Shown in pieces: positions 12,516 to 24,791 of a stretch of 64,000 nt of DNA. Source of the DNA: Galerina marginata (lineage: Eukaryota > Basidiomycota > Agaricomycetes > Agaricales > Galerinaceae); assembly GCA_023014335.1 (NCBI GenBank), contig JAECYW010000002.1, positions 2,294,001-2,358,000 on the forward strand. The letters run 5' to 3'. Each line of letters begins with the position of its first letter. The first letter of the stretch is position 1. Under the pieces are notes generated by a model that worked only from the letters and a program-made list of their open reading frames with translations, was not told the DNA's origin and did no database searches. The translations under genes and the position numbers were made by a program.

Positions 12516-14558
12516 ATGGGTCGCTTACGAGTAAAAGGAAAAGCTGGCGCCGCTAAGAACTATACTACTAGAAGCGCTGCTGTCAAAAAACTGCAATGCT
12601 CTCTTGCAGACTTCCGTCGACTCTGCATCTTGAAGGGTATGTCGTCAAATCGTTCACTTGTACAACAGCGCCTGACAAAGACCAGGAATATTTCCCCGTG
12701 AACCCCGCAGCAGAAAGAAAGCGAACAAAGGCTCTTCTGCTCCGACTTCATTTTATTATACCAAAGATATCGCATACCTTGCGCACGAACCTATCCTAAA
12801 GAAATTACGAGAACACAAGGCCTTCGCGAAAAAACTTTCTCGCGCTCTTGGACGGGGAGAGTGGAGTAGCGCCAAAAGTTTAGAGGAAAACAAGCCAATT
12901 TATCGTCTGGATCATATTATCAAGGAACGGTGCGTGCTCTCATGGCTCCCGTCGAAATAATAAATCTCATTCCAACTGAAGGTATGCTACATTCGTCGAC
13001 GCTATACGGGACATAGATGATGCATTGTGCATGGTTTTTCTCTTCGCTTCGCTTCCATCCAATTCCCGACTTCCCCCCGAACTTGTGGAAAATTGTGCGC
13101 GACTCGCGGCCGAATGGCAGCTATACATTATGCATTCTCGAGCTCTACGAAAAGTGTTTTTATCCATCAAAGGCGTATATTACCAGGCCGAAATCATGGA
13201 TCAAACAGTAACGTGGCTTGTTCCATATTTATTCACCCAAAATGTAAGCCATACAGTATGTCACTCCATTTCGCTCTAACTTTCTTGTCTATTAGGTCCC
13301 CGCTGACGTTGATGTTCGAGTGATGCTTACTTTTCTTGAGTTGTACCAGACGCTCTTGAGTTTTGTTTTCTTCAAACTCTATACCGACGCTGGATTGGTT
13401 TATCCTCCCCCTATGGACGCGAAGAAAGACGAAGATGGAGCTGGTGTTAATGCCCTTTCCCTTCAAGAGAACACGCGGCAACCGTTGAGTAGACCCACAC
13501 AAATGTCACCCGCTGACGGTCGGCATATCACAGGGAAAGTCGTGCGGCAGACAATCAAAAATATCTCTGCAAACGCCACCGATGCTCCAGACGTGGATAT
13601 GTCAGTTTCTGAATCGACAACGGCCGAGACCGATGAAGAATTTGTCCTTCATACTTCATCGAATGATCGAGCAACTGTGACTCTTCCAACCCTTCAAACG
13701 CTATCGACACTACCACAAACATTGTCTACGAATCTCTTTTCCCCATACACATTTTTCTTGTCTAGAGAAACCCCTCGCTCTATCTTCGAATTTCTCGTAC
13801 GCTCCTTTGGAGGTCGAATTGGTTGGCCTTCATCTTCGGGGAGTGGGTCGCCTTTCGATGAGTCCGATTCAAGTATCACTCATGTCATCATCGACCGGCC
13901 GCTAGTCGAACTAGAGGAATCGCCAGAGCAGCGGGAACTCCGTTTACGGAGAAAGTACGTCCAGCCTCAATGGGTTGTGGACTGTATCAACTCCGGCAAA
14001 ATCTTATTGGAGGAACCCTATGGCCAAGGCAAAACCCTGCCCCCTCATCTTAGTCCTTTTGGTGAATACGAAGGCGCCTACATCCCTGGCGCTGCCTCCA
14101 TTCATATCGAAACTCAAGAAGAGGAAGAGGAAGGCAGTGAGATGTCGGAAGGAGGAGACACCGAAACTCGCGATGTTCTGAACGCTGTCATGTCGGCAGC
14201 GGCCGACAAGCCGACCTTGTTGAGAGCCGCTGAACTCGCCGCGGAGGCAGCTGGTGTCGATTATGGGGCGTTCGAAGCAACAGTAAAACAGGCGAATAAG
14301 AAACAGGGCAAGCAACCTTCAAGTAACCAAGCTGATGATTGCGGAAGATGACATGAATAAGATGATGATGAGCAACAAGCAACGCAAGCTGTACGAGAAA
14401 ATGAAATATAGTCAGCAGAAAAAGCAGACAGAGGTGCGTATTTTTTTTTTCTTCTTACCAACGGCCAAACACTCATTTATTTATTTCAGCGAAGCGAACT
14501 GGAGAACAGGAAAAAGGAACTTACGAAGCAGAAGCGGAAAGAGGGACGGCAAAAGTAG
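12516..14558 (+). CDS. NOP7: Pescadillo homolog Nop7, 60S ribosome biogenesis
   Basis: Nucleolar PeBoW-complex subunit needed for 27S pre-rRNA processing. Exons are 12516-12636, 12686-12929, 12982-13243, 13296-14433 and 14490-14558. The N-terminal Pescadillo domain is clear: [47 protein letters not shown], and later [25 protein letters not shown] domain follows (about [15 protein letters not shown] to [15 protein letters not shown]), then an acidic stretch and a basic C-terminal coiled coil ([19 protein letters not shown]). A single extra C in AACCAAG (14327-14328) breaks the frame just before that tail. Dropping one C restores it, giving about 610 residues, the expected length. Confidence 0.95.
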
Positions 14559-14638
14559 TCTATTTTTGTGTAATCACACGAGCAACGTGACTTTGAGCTG
14601 CTAAATACATCACACACTATGCTTTCCTTCCACTATTG

Positions 14639-17600
14639 ATGTCGAGGCAGAGTGTAGAAGCAAACGCACCACCGCCTTACCACAAAAGCTCCGGTTCTCC
14701 CCTTTTGCTCGCGGAAACAACGACAACTCGGACAGAGATTGTCACGACCACCACAACGGAAACTACCACACACCTCTTCTCCCTTCCACACTGGAGAAAG
14801 CGAAATGGCACCCAGTCTCCCGTAGCTCAGCGGGACGATGTGCGAGACCCCACAGCACATCAGCTCTCCCGGCCTTCAAAGTCGCCGTCCTCTGCGTTAC
14901 TCGTCGATAAAGCTCTTCCCCCTACTCCACCATCAGAACTCGAGGACCTGGAGCATGCTACAACCGTTCTCGACCCTTCCAAATCCGCCATTTTCTCTCC
15001 TACAGTCTCCTTGCCAGAATTAAGCCTCCCTCGGCCCCGCAAAGCTAGTGCAGGCCCCCAATCTACGGCAGCTTTGGCTCAGGCAGCATTGGGAATAGGT
15101 TTGCCTCATGCCTCGACTTCATTCTCTCGTCCTGAAACGAATACGATTCCCTTTGGGCCATCATTATCTCCTTTATCCTCGCCTTTCGTCTCAACGCCTT
15201 CTGGCGTGAGAAGGGTGAAGAGTTTGCATCGCGTCGAGAAGAGGCGCACGTCCGAAGACCATGAAAATGTCGTCAACGGGGAGGAACGAGCGTTGGAACG
15301 TAGGAAGCGTGGTCTTTCTTTTGGTACAAACTCCTTCCTCAACATTGGTAATTCTGACTTCAAAGGAAAAGGGAGGGAATCGGAAACACCGTCTGAACCC
15401 AAGGCGTTTCCAAAGCCTCTCTCTCGCAAAACATCATTCTGGAATAGGAAGAAAGAAATACATCCACCAGAAGCCGCCCCAATTCCGACTCCTGTTGAAG
15501 ACGATTCCACCCTATCTCTTCCGCCGCTACCTCCCTTGCACCAAATTTCGCCTTTCGAAATATCTGAATTCCCAAATGTCTCCCCACCAATTTTTGAGCA
15601 AGCCAAACCACAACACCCCCGAGAGTTATCTAGGAGCCACTCGGAGAGCGCTAAATTTTCTCGCATGACTATTCCCTCTCTAAACATAACTGAAGTATCT
15701 GCTCCATCACTTCCGCCGTCAAACCCACCCCAAGTAACACCTTTCCCCGGCGAAACTCTGGCGCCGCTCCAACTAAACGGACGCCCTCCATCTAGGCCCC
15801 ACCGACAACCAAGTACTCCACTTCTTCATCGACTGTCCCTTGGTGTTTTTTCATCGGGGGAGGTATCACCAACTCCCTAGCGTGCTTTCAAGTGGTCATT
15901 CCCAACCACTCTCAGGTCATACGACGCAGCAATTTCCGCGCAAACAGGACACACCGATTCCCAAGCCATTAACAGGAGAGGACGAGTCCCCTGAAATCTA
16001 TTTATCGCGTCTAAAATTGGCTGTTAGTAAGGCTGAAGTTGCCGGAATTCTCGCCTCAAGGTATGTTCGGGTCGGATACTGTGTTGAGTTAAAGCTTAGA
16101 TTTTTATTATAGCTCTGATTCGTTCTATGCTCGGGCACTTCAAGCATACATAAACCAATTTGATTTCATCGACATTCCACTTGATGTTGCCTTGCGCAAA
16201 TTGCTTATGGAAGTCGGTCTTCCCCGTGAAACCCAACAAATTGATAGGGTTATGGAAGCATTTGCCTCCCGATATATGCAGTGCAATTCAAATATCTTTA
16301 CCTCTGACGGTATGAGAATATTTTTTTCACATTCGCCTCACTGACATTTGCACAGATCATCCCTACATATTGGCCTTCAGCTTAATCATGCTGCATACCG
16401 ACGCCTTCAATCCTTCGAATAAACGGAAAATGACCAAACCGGACTACATCAAGAATACAAAGCTTCCTGGTATACCAACAGAAGTGCTCGAGGTAAGCCT
16501 ATCCTACCTCGTGAGAATCAAATGACCAATTGAAAAGTTTTTAGTGTTTTTTCGACAATATTGTTTTCGCGCCATTCATATTTATCGAAGACCCAATGGA
16601 CTTCAACGGACAACCCGGGCTACTGCCTGATGTTACGAGGTCAATGACAATCAACACCCCTACGTCAGCGATGTCACCAAGTGCATTTAAAAAGGTTGAT
16701 CCCTATTATCTGATTACCAATGTATGTGGTTGTCATATATTTTCCTCCATGGCCCTTATTTTTCATTTGCAGAATTTGCTCGAGCCACTGCGAGTCGACG
16801 TTAGCGCTTACATTTCATTGGAAAATCCTTTTTCGTATGAAGGCACGAACGGTCCATGGGATGAACAGGAAGTTCACCAAGCATTCGTGGATGCCGGCGT
16901 CATAGAAATCTATGCACCCGCAGTCAACCGAACCCCACCGATGTTCAATCGAATTACTAATGGAAAATCTGGCTCCTTCATTGCTAGTGGAGGTGGCGAC
17001 CTTTCCGACCTTTCTCGACCTAAGGTTGAAGCTTGGAACTTGAAGTTAACCAAAGTCGGGCTACTCAACAGGAAGGATGACGTGCTAGAAGGTGGTAGGA
17101 AATCTTCTAATCGCAAATGGAAGGCCTGGAGCGTCGTTTTGACGGGCTCTCAGCTGCTTTTCTTTCGAGACCTGACGTGGGCCCCTGCCTTATCGCACTC
17201 CTCCGTCTCTCCATCCGAATGTGTTGTACCCCCACCTACCTCCGAGTTTCGACCTGATGAATCTTTCTCCGTCAAGGATGCAATTGCCGTCTATGATCGC
17301 TCATATACCAAGGTACGTCTTTTCCGCTGTCGACGAATTGTCTCTGAACGTTAGAACAGTACAATTTCACAATGAAATTTGTTTTACCCGACGGTCGTCA
17401 GATCCTTCTCCAGGCAACCGGGGAAAAGGACCTTAACGAATGGATATCGCGAATTAATTATGCCAGCTCATTCAAATCTGCTGGGGTCAGAATGCGTTCC
17501 CCTGGATTATCAGGGGAGGACATTCTTTTGACCGGCGTTGCCGCTGCAACGTCCCATCTCCATGATATGCAGAAACATCCTAATGCACCCCGTCCCCGGT

Positions 17601-18703
17601 CTTGGGACTCGAATGCAGCTCATGACCTAATGGACATGCTCTCAGGTCCACCCACTAGCAGCCCTGTACGGAAGCGAAGGGTCACAATGATAGGTGGAAA
17701 TGCGGATTTCGACCTTGACGTCCCTGTTGCTCCCGAAGTTGAAGGTGCAGATGAATTCAAGGCTACGTTTGATCGTGTAAAGGCTGATTTAGCCGCTGCT
17801 TCTTGGCCTACACCTGATAGTGAAATATGGCTCCCGGAAGAAGATAGCGTCAATGATATTTATGACTCTCCGCTCACTTCTCCAAGGTCATTCGACAGCT
17901 CAAATTCTCGCCTTCCATCCCGATCTCAGATTATCCAGTCCAAAGTCCGTGACCTTGATTCAAAGATTTCTGCCTCTCAGTCCCAGCTCGACTCTGACAT
18001 GAGACTCATTCGAAACATCGCCATTCTCACGCCGTTCCAGAAGTCTTCCCGTTCAAGACTCTCTACCACTTTACAGAATATGGCCAAGCGTGTTTCCCAG
18101 CTTCGATTGGATCTGGCAAAGCTGAACTGTCATCGTGTCGTGCTGCGTTCTGACCTTTCGTCAGAGGGGCGATCGTGGAATAAATCAAAACAGGTCGCTC
18201 TGCGCGTTGCAAAAGAGACGCTACAAAGCCGACGCACCCATGCCGCTCCGAAAATGACGCTCTCGCCACTTGATAGCCCCACTCCGTTAACAGTGGAAAG
18301 CCTTTCGAATTTACCACGTACACCAGCGTCAAGGCCTGATTCATCCGCCAGCGACTCTTTCCATTCAGCCACAGAATTTGGGTTCGGCTGGCCTTCGTCT
18401 GAGGACCTAGCCTTTATCACCAGACGATATGAATCTCCAAAACTCGACCTGTCAAGCTCGATATCGTCACTTCCTTCCGAGTCGAAGTCGAACGGGACTC
18501 GGCAAAGGTCGTTATCTATCTCCTCTCATTCTCATCACTTGCATTCCGATCGCGATGGGGTCACGAATGCTGGTTCAGATGACCATGGTGACGAATTCGC
18601 AGAAGAATGGAATCGAACGCGATGCGCCCAGCGTGTATCTCTCGTTCGTGTCCCCTCGGATATCAAGATATTAACAAGGTTCAAAGGCTCGGCGGGTTCC
18701 TAA
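14639..18703 (+). CDS. Sec7-domain Arf guanine-nucleotide exchange factor with PH domain
   Basis: Activates Arf GTPases in membrane traffic; resembles fungal Syt1-type Sec7-PH proteins. Exons are 14639-16060, 16113-16309, 16356-16492, 16545-16721, 16773-17312 and 17360-18703, about 1,271 residues. The first 430 residues are Ser/Pro-rich and probably disordered. The Sec7 domain spans IYLSRLKLAVSKAE to DNIVFAPFIFIED; the catalytic Glu lies in VGLPRETQQIDR and the second motif is SLIMLHTDAFNPSNKRKM. The PH domain follows (VEAWNLKLTKVGLLNRK to EKDLNEWISRINYASSF), then a long tail. One extra C in ACTCCCTAG (15875-15877) creates an early stop; removing it joins VSPTP to SVLSSGHSQ. The first ATG in frame is at 14639. 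Confidence 0.9.
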
Positions 18704-18934
18704 CCACATCTTACACTTCCAAGTATCGCCATTCGATGTTGTAATTTATTCCTAATTGTTTATATCCGGACAGTGCGGACACCATGGTACTTACACGGTC
18801 ATTTTATTTACACGTTATATAATTTGTATCAAATAGACACCGATTTATTTCTAGGACATGGGCTGCAGTAATGGTCTGCTATCAAATATGAGAAAAGAGT
18901 TTCACCCAAACAACACGGGAAGAATCATCTTGTA

Positions 18935-19575
18935 TTACTTCCGCATCAGGAGATATACTGGATCCCCAAGAACGATGCTTGTCATATGCCTGAATGAACC
19001 AGTCAAAGACATGAGTAGTCCGCCAAATGAGATATATGCCGTGCTATAGTCGATCAACATGAGCGAAATACTGAACAATGGATATTAACGTACACAATTT
19101 CTCCAGTTTCTCCGTCAAACTTGTAAATCTTAAGAATACAATAAGTGTTGTAGGCCTGTAGCCGCGAGGGAGAGACGAACCTTTCCGTACATCACGTAGT
19201 CGTAGTCATCTTCCAGTCCTCGACTGCCTTTTCCATCTGGTCTCCAGACGTCCCTCTCGTTCTCAGTCCCATCGTCTGCAGAGCCCTCGGTCTTGCTTTG
19301 GGATGGACCTCCTCGAGCCAAAGACGATGCTAAGGCCAACGCGAAATTTTGATCCTTCTGAAGGGGGAACAGCTCCAAATTGTAATCCAACGTTAGGTCC
19401 ATGTCGTAGTTTTTTGAATGTGCATATAACCGTGACACTGAGTGCTGTGTGAAGAGATAATCATAATGCGCATGAACCTGAGAGTCGGACCTCTGTCAAA
19501 CTTCTTTCCTTCCTTGTCGATTGCATTAATAGTGAATATGTCGTCAAACACGATGGACGAAACGGTAGCCGCCAT
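18935..19575 (-). CDS. RPB8: RNA polymerase I/II/III common subunit RPB8 (RPABC3)
   Basis: Shared subunit of all three nuclear RNA polymerases. Exon 1 (19575-19491) reads MAATVSSIVFDDIFTINAID then GKKFDR. Exon 2 begins VSRLYAHSKNYDMDLTLDYN and ends DYDYVMYGK. A short exon reads IYKFDGETGEIV, and the last reads TAYISFGGLLMSLTGSFR then DPVYLLMRK. These are the conserved RPB8 blocks in order and the frame is intact through all introns. The central loop is rich in Ser, Asp and Glu. Start codons of this gene and the hydrolase-like gene are 103 bp apart in divergent orientation. Confidence 0.95.
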
Positions 19576-19678
19576 GGTTGAAAGCGGTGAAGGACAAATT
19601 TACCGTTGAGCCTTTTTTGGGAAGCCGGCCCGTCAACTTCGCCAAAGTCACCACATCCCTGACTTCGTACTGGCGCTC

Positions 19679-20443
19679 ATGTTTCGCAGACCATTTGGCA
19701 TTACTCAACAGTTAAACTCTTTTAGCAGGCTTGGCTACCGCCGTGCATCGTCTTCTTTTATTCTACGCGTTCCTCCTTCAAGTGCTCCACGTGAATCCCC
19801 AACACCACTGGTTTTTGTTTCGTCTAGTTCTTGGGACATAGGGTCATCGAATGGGTAGTAAACCATTGCTGTATCCTGATTTCCTTGATCACTTACCCTC
19901 CCAGGATGTCTATGATGTCCTCTATTTTAGCTATGAAGGGCTTCACTTGCATTCAAAGCGACTTAAAAATACCAAAATCGTCAATGGAGGATTCAGAAAA
20001 GATGATGGAAGATTATGAAGCTGGCAAGTCAGCAGATAACGTATTAAACTCCATGTTTTAATGTCTGAAACCTTTCAGAGCTCTTATCAACAATCCGACT
20101 AGCTGCTATTCCATTTCCACCCGTCATTGTCGCGCGACAAGCAGCGTGCCTCATTGCGCAGACCTACATTTCGTCTAATCCGGCGTCCGGCCTTGTGTTA
20201 ATATCACCGCCAATTTCAAATGCTACGTTGAAAAGAATTCAACTTCCCACTGATCTGGACGAGTTTAACTACGAACCCCACTTTCCAATTGTCGTGATTG
20301 GCACACCAGAAGAAATTACGCGCCTCCGTGAAGGTAACCGAATATGTCAAAGCGAGAACGTCGAGGTTATTTCTGTCAAGGACTTGAACGAACAACAAAC
20401 TCTTGTGAAGATTGAACAATGGCTTGACAAACTTGGAATCTGA
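19679..20443 (+). CDS. Alpha/beta-hydrolase-like protein, possibly mitochondrial
   Basis: Exons are 19679 to about 19850, an exon starting MSMMSSILAMKGFTCIQSDL, and 20079-20443. The start MFRRPFGITQQLNSFSRLGY is Arg/Ser-rich and lacks acids, like a mitochondrial presequence. The body has the alpha/beta-hydrolase pattern: LVFVSSSSWDIGS for strand 3, GFTCIQSDL, then VIVARQAACLIAQTYISS followed by GLVLISPPI. The expected nucleophile elbow G-x-S-x-G reads A-R-Q-A-A, so a serine nucleophile is missing and the protein may be non-catalytic. The second intron (20024-20078) has a GC donor with a perfect gcaagt. The family is inferred from fold-like pattern only. Confidence 0.65.
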
Positions 20444-20797
20444 CGCGTCCCAGCTGGTAATTGGGTGAGCCAACTTGATGGCGTCTCATTCCTTTCATCG
20501 TATGTTTCATCCTCTGGTGTGGATTGTTTTGTTTTGACCATCCCTGTCCAAGGACGACAGCGCGTATATCTCATGAGAAAGATATAAGGATACCCAAACA
20601 GCTCAGCGACTATCAACATAAAGTTAAATATTTTAGACTCAAGCAAGGCTCAAGAGTTGCTTACGCTAAAGATTCGTTGGACAGTCACTTGAAAGTACAC
20701 GAACAAATGGTATAGTTTACATTTACATATGCTGATTAGGTCAATTTACTGTAGTTGTAGGTCGAGTATAGCACATGCTAGGCGGTAACACAGAATG
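20444..20797. other. Convergent intergenic region
   Basis: About 350 bp between the 3' ends of the hydrolase-like gene and MMM1. Only short frames; I see no further gene. Confidence 0.5.
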
Positions 20798-21873
20798 CTA
20801 CGACCCCATGTGTTTTTCTGCCACCGGAGCGGCAGCTAACCCTGGTAGCACTACTTTCCATGTGGCGCGAGCAGCAAGAACTCGTCTGACCTGGTGCTGT
20901 ATAAGTTCGTGTAGTTTTGGTACATTGGCCAGCTTGGCGCGGCTACCCATTAGGGAGGTCGTTGTCAGGTCGAGGACAAAGTTAGGGGAGATCGTTAGCG
21001 AGAGCACGGGGATCGTAGATGTCGTTGATGGAGGCTGTACGCTTATCTGAAAAGTTTGTATAGGTGTTAGTGTGCTGCAGGTTTCTGCACTTTCATTTCT
21101 TCACTCACCGAAGACATGAACTGTGATAAAGATATTGTGAGAGAAATAGGCAACCTTGCAAAAGAGGCAGTGGGATAGTTGAACAAGTACGATGTTGACA
21201 GTGATAATGATATCGTATCGGTATATGTAGCATCGAACTCCAGCTCCTGTGAAAGAAATCAGAGGTTTAAGACGCGGAATCGAAGGCGACGCACTGTCGG
21301 TGAGCCCTCTTGACTTGGGCGTATGTGTGCATTGAATAATGATGGAGCTGAAACTCCAAGATTACTGAGTGGATGGTGATATGATCCTAATGAGGCTAGA
21401 ATTTTAGAATTTCTGGCCAGGCGGGCATGAATAGATGAAGACACACCACAAAACCGGCAGGTCGAATGGAATTAGCATAGTTCTCAATGCGTTTTCGTGC
21501 AATCTCGTTTCCTTCTGTTCCCTCTATGTCATCTCGCAGTTTAGAGCGGTAAACGTCAACGATCTAGGACATGGTGAGCGACCGGACGAATGCGGCATAC
21601 AAAGATTCAGACCTGTCTCAAAAGCGTATTGAACCACTCAGTTGATTCGAAAGCTTCCGGGTCATATTGGGGAACGCTTTTACGCGCTTGGAAGTTACGT
21701 TGGCGAAGGAACGCGTCCGTATCTACTTGCTGGTGGTACGAAGCGGCTTGATGTGGATACTGCGACGATTCCAGAAACAGGTATTTGAGAATCAAGCCAA
21801 GAAGCACCAATATGGAGAGCTGGCCGATAATGAGGCCCTGAGTGAATGTGGGCTGGAAGAAGGAGCTGGCCAT
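20798..21873 (-). CDS. MMM1: ERMES complex subunit Mmm1 (SMP domain, ER membrane)
   Basis: ER-anchored subunit of the ER-mitochondria tether that moves phospholipids. The ATG at 21873 starts a short lumenal segment, then a single membrane helix GLIIGQLSILVLLGLILKYL, then ESTEWFNTLLRQ, the entry to the SMP domain. Later exons read VDVYRSKLRDDIEG, LFNYPTASFARLPISLTISL and the diagnostic end DLTTTSLMGSRAKLANVPKL then HELIQHQVRRVLAARATWK. Introns are about 45-65 nt. Between HITIHS and LGVSAPSLFN the frame slips: one base appears missing (minus-strand AA where AAA would fit, about 21362). The pattern of one SMP domain and an N-terminal anchor is specific to Mmm1. It lies 124 bp from the divergent TTL-family gene. 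Confidence 0.92.
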
Positions 21874-21997
21874 CGTTGGTAGTGGCAGGAAGGACGGTGG
21901 CAAGCGCTCGCGGCTCAAATCTCAGAACCCTACCATGTGTTATTGAATGTCAGAAACCGCGATTACCTAAGATTCTTTAATTCTCTTGTGTTCGACC

Positions 21998-23526
21998 ATG
22001 TCTGTCTACGTTTCCTGGCCATCCGCTCCCTTGACAAACTCTCTCGTTCACAAAGCTTTGGCGCAGATATCCGTCCCAATCTCGTTTATCTCCAAGGAAC
22101 AAGTCCGACTTTCATCGGGCCGTCTTCTGCAATGGAGCACCTACGACGACATAGATCATGAACTGGCTCATGTCCATCGGGATCGCGTTCTTTCTTCTAG
22201 CTATACTTTCCGCAAGGCTCTTATAAGGAAACATTTTTTATCTCGCATCATTCAATCCTATACCAAGAAAATCCCTGGTTCTGTACTGCAAGATGCTTTC
22301 CCCCGTACATTCGAAATCGAGCTCTCGTTCGCCGATGAGTTGGATGAGATGTGGACAGACGAACTCTGGGAACTTGGAGAAGAGCTTGATTCTGGACGTT
22401 CGTGGTGGATTTTGAAACCGTTAGCTTTTTTTTTCGCTGTCACACTCTGTGCTGAATGTGCACACGAAGTGGGATGGCAGATCGAGGCATGGGCATCAGG
22501 ATCTTCCATAGTAAAGAAGATCTGCAACAGATCTTCGAGGATTTTGAAGAGGTCGAGTCCGATGACGAAAACGAACACGAAAGAGAAAACGAAGAACAAA
22601 CCTCTGTGATCACCTCGCAATTACGCCATTTTGTGATACAGGTGACCTTGGTCCCATGTATAGTCAATTGTTTCTTAATTCTCATTATAGGAATATGTAA
22701 ACGCCCCAATGCTGATGGATCCGTCGCAAACACTTAACAAAATGTCAACCACTGACGATCTTGTCGGTCGAAAGGTCTGAAGTAGTTTGCCACTTTTACC
22801 AAAGCCCGCTTTTGACCCATGAAATAGTTCCACCTCCGAGTATACTGTGTATCCCAAGCAAATATCCAGGTATATGTCTACAACCGGATTTTAGCTCTGT
22901 TCTCTGCTGCTCCATATACTTCTCTCACTTCCGAAGACTTGTCGGACATAAACTTGAAGGCACATCTCACTAACACTTCTCTCCAAACTGACCTTGGTGA
23001 CATCAATGTTCGACTCTTGGACGAGCTCGAGGGTTGTCATGTGTTGTCAGATGAATCTGGGGTCACTTTAACCTCGACAAACATAAACGATCTTGTAACT
23101 GAAATATCAGAGGTTCTGTCAGAGGTATTCAGAGCTGGCTTGCAGAATCCTGTACACTTCCAGGTAATGTCCCTGTCTCTTGTGCTATTCGGTATTGACA
23201 GCCTGCAGGCACTTCCTAATGCGTTCGAGCTTTTTGGCGTTGATTTCCTAGTCAACCATGCCCCAAACAACGCGAGCAAGAAATTCCAGGTTAAAATCCT
23301 GGAAATAAACGCGGAGCCGGCCATTGAGCTTACTGGGCCTCGACTGACTTGGATTTTGGAGGACCTCTTCGCTTCAACCGCCAAGGTCTGTGTCGAACCA
23401 TTCTTTACTGGGAAAAAGGATGAACAGTCTTGGGGTATCGGGGAAGTTAAATATAACTTTGTGAAATGTATGGATGAAAACATTCGGGGTTCTGGTCATT
23501 TCCCGCAGGCAGATCCTGTAGGATAA
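21998..23526 (+). CDS. Tubulin-tyrosine ligase family protein (ATP-grasp), Pby1-like
   Basis: ATP-grasp ligase of the TTL family. The chosen start gives MSVYVSWPSAPLTNSLVHKA. Exons join at RSWWILKP|GMADRGMGIRIF, matching the TTL motif W-x-x-K-P-...-G-x-G. They then join at FVIQ|EYVNAPMLMD, VGRK|FHLRVYCVSQANIQVYVY (the TTL F-x-x-R-x-Y strand) and VHFQ|ALPNAFELFGVDFLV. The end carries KFQVKILEINAEPAI, the metal-binding E-x-N motif. Frame is intact through the short introns. In budding yeast the closest remembered relative is the P-body protein Pby1; true tubulin substrates are not shown here. Confidence 0.85.
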
Positions 23527-24791
23527 GATAGATTTGAGACGTGTAGACGAACTATGAAGTAGATAATGCATCTGTGGGCTGGATGTTCTGAATATATGAT
23601 GTGCCGCCTGCACATTTTTGCTATCTACCTGTTTGCCGCCTCGTGTATGATTTGTATGTAAACGTTTGCGACGCAGGGGTGGTATCCAGGATCATCGCTA
23701 CCAAAGTAATTGTTGGCGTCCAAAACCCGGGTCTTTGTTGTGCTGCCAGGGTTGACAGATTCCCCGAGAGGGTCTATAGAGCCGTTAAAAACAAAGGTCT
23801 AGGCGCAAGGCCAAGGAGAAGAACCATTTGCAATATCACTATATCGGTAGGTGTCAGCGCCGCGATAAAAATTTAAGAAAGCGTTAAAACCAGTATTTTC
23901 GTGGAGGTGTTGCACCTCGATGGCGGAACATCTATCGTCAGCTATCTAGGTATGGATGTGCTCGAAGTAGGGTAACTTACAGAGGTGGTCACATCAGCGA
24001 AGACCCATTTCTGTTCGAATTAGCGGCAGCTCAGGCTGACAGTATACTCGAGTACACACTCCGTCAGCTGTAGTTCCAAATCGACTGAAGAAATATTGAT
24101 TTCGACAAAAGGCTTTCTCTGAAGACTAGCGCTGCCCGAAGTCGTGTTTTTTTTGACGACGAGACCCCATGGAGATCGGTATGACGAATCTTCATTCGGC
24201 GAGAAGGGTTTATTAAATATCCTTCAGAGTCCAGACGCTCAATCAAACCAAGTTGACGCTCAACCGAATGTCGTTGCTGGTCCACAGTATCCGATGCAGT
24301 ACACACAAAGAACAGCCAAAGAGCAGACAGCGCCTAAACGCTAAAAGGTTTGCGGAACCTAAGTTCATGTCCAGTGAAACACAGAAGGGAATGGAAGGTA
24401 TATTCCTAGAAGCAGACCGAGATTTGGGAGAACACGAACATTACAGCGGACTATACATCGCCAGAAAACAGCCTGAGGATTCACCAAAAACTCGTATAGT
24501 AGGCAACAAGACTTTCGAGTACTTTTTCCAGTAGCCGATGAAGAGTTGGCGCACTGTCTGGAGCCTATTCTAGGACTTCACCGAGGTTGTTTCAGTCGGT
24601 ATATCAGCGGTTTCTGAAAATCTGTAACTTGCCATGCTGGTGTATGGCGGTGATGTCTTGGTGATGTCGAGACTCGACGTTAGGTGTAAGTACAAGTAGC
24701 TCGGATCGAAGCGTCGTATTATGGTTTGTTTGTTCGTAGCTCAGTCTCTTCTACTTGGAGTTCAATTTGCTTTTGAAATCTGGCGCGAAAA
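23527..24791. other. Gene-poor interval between TTL-family gene and CDK11-like gene
   Basis: About 1.26 kb with short, unsupported frames on both strands. No motif, splice pattern or repeat that I can defend. Confidence 0.45.
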
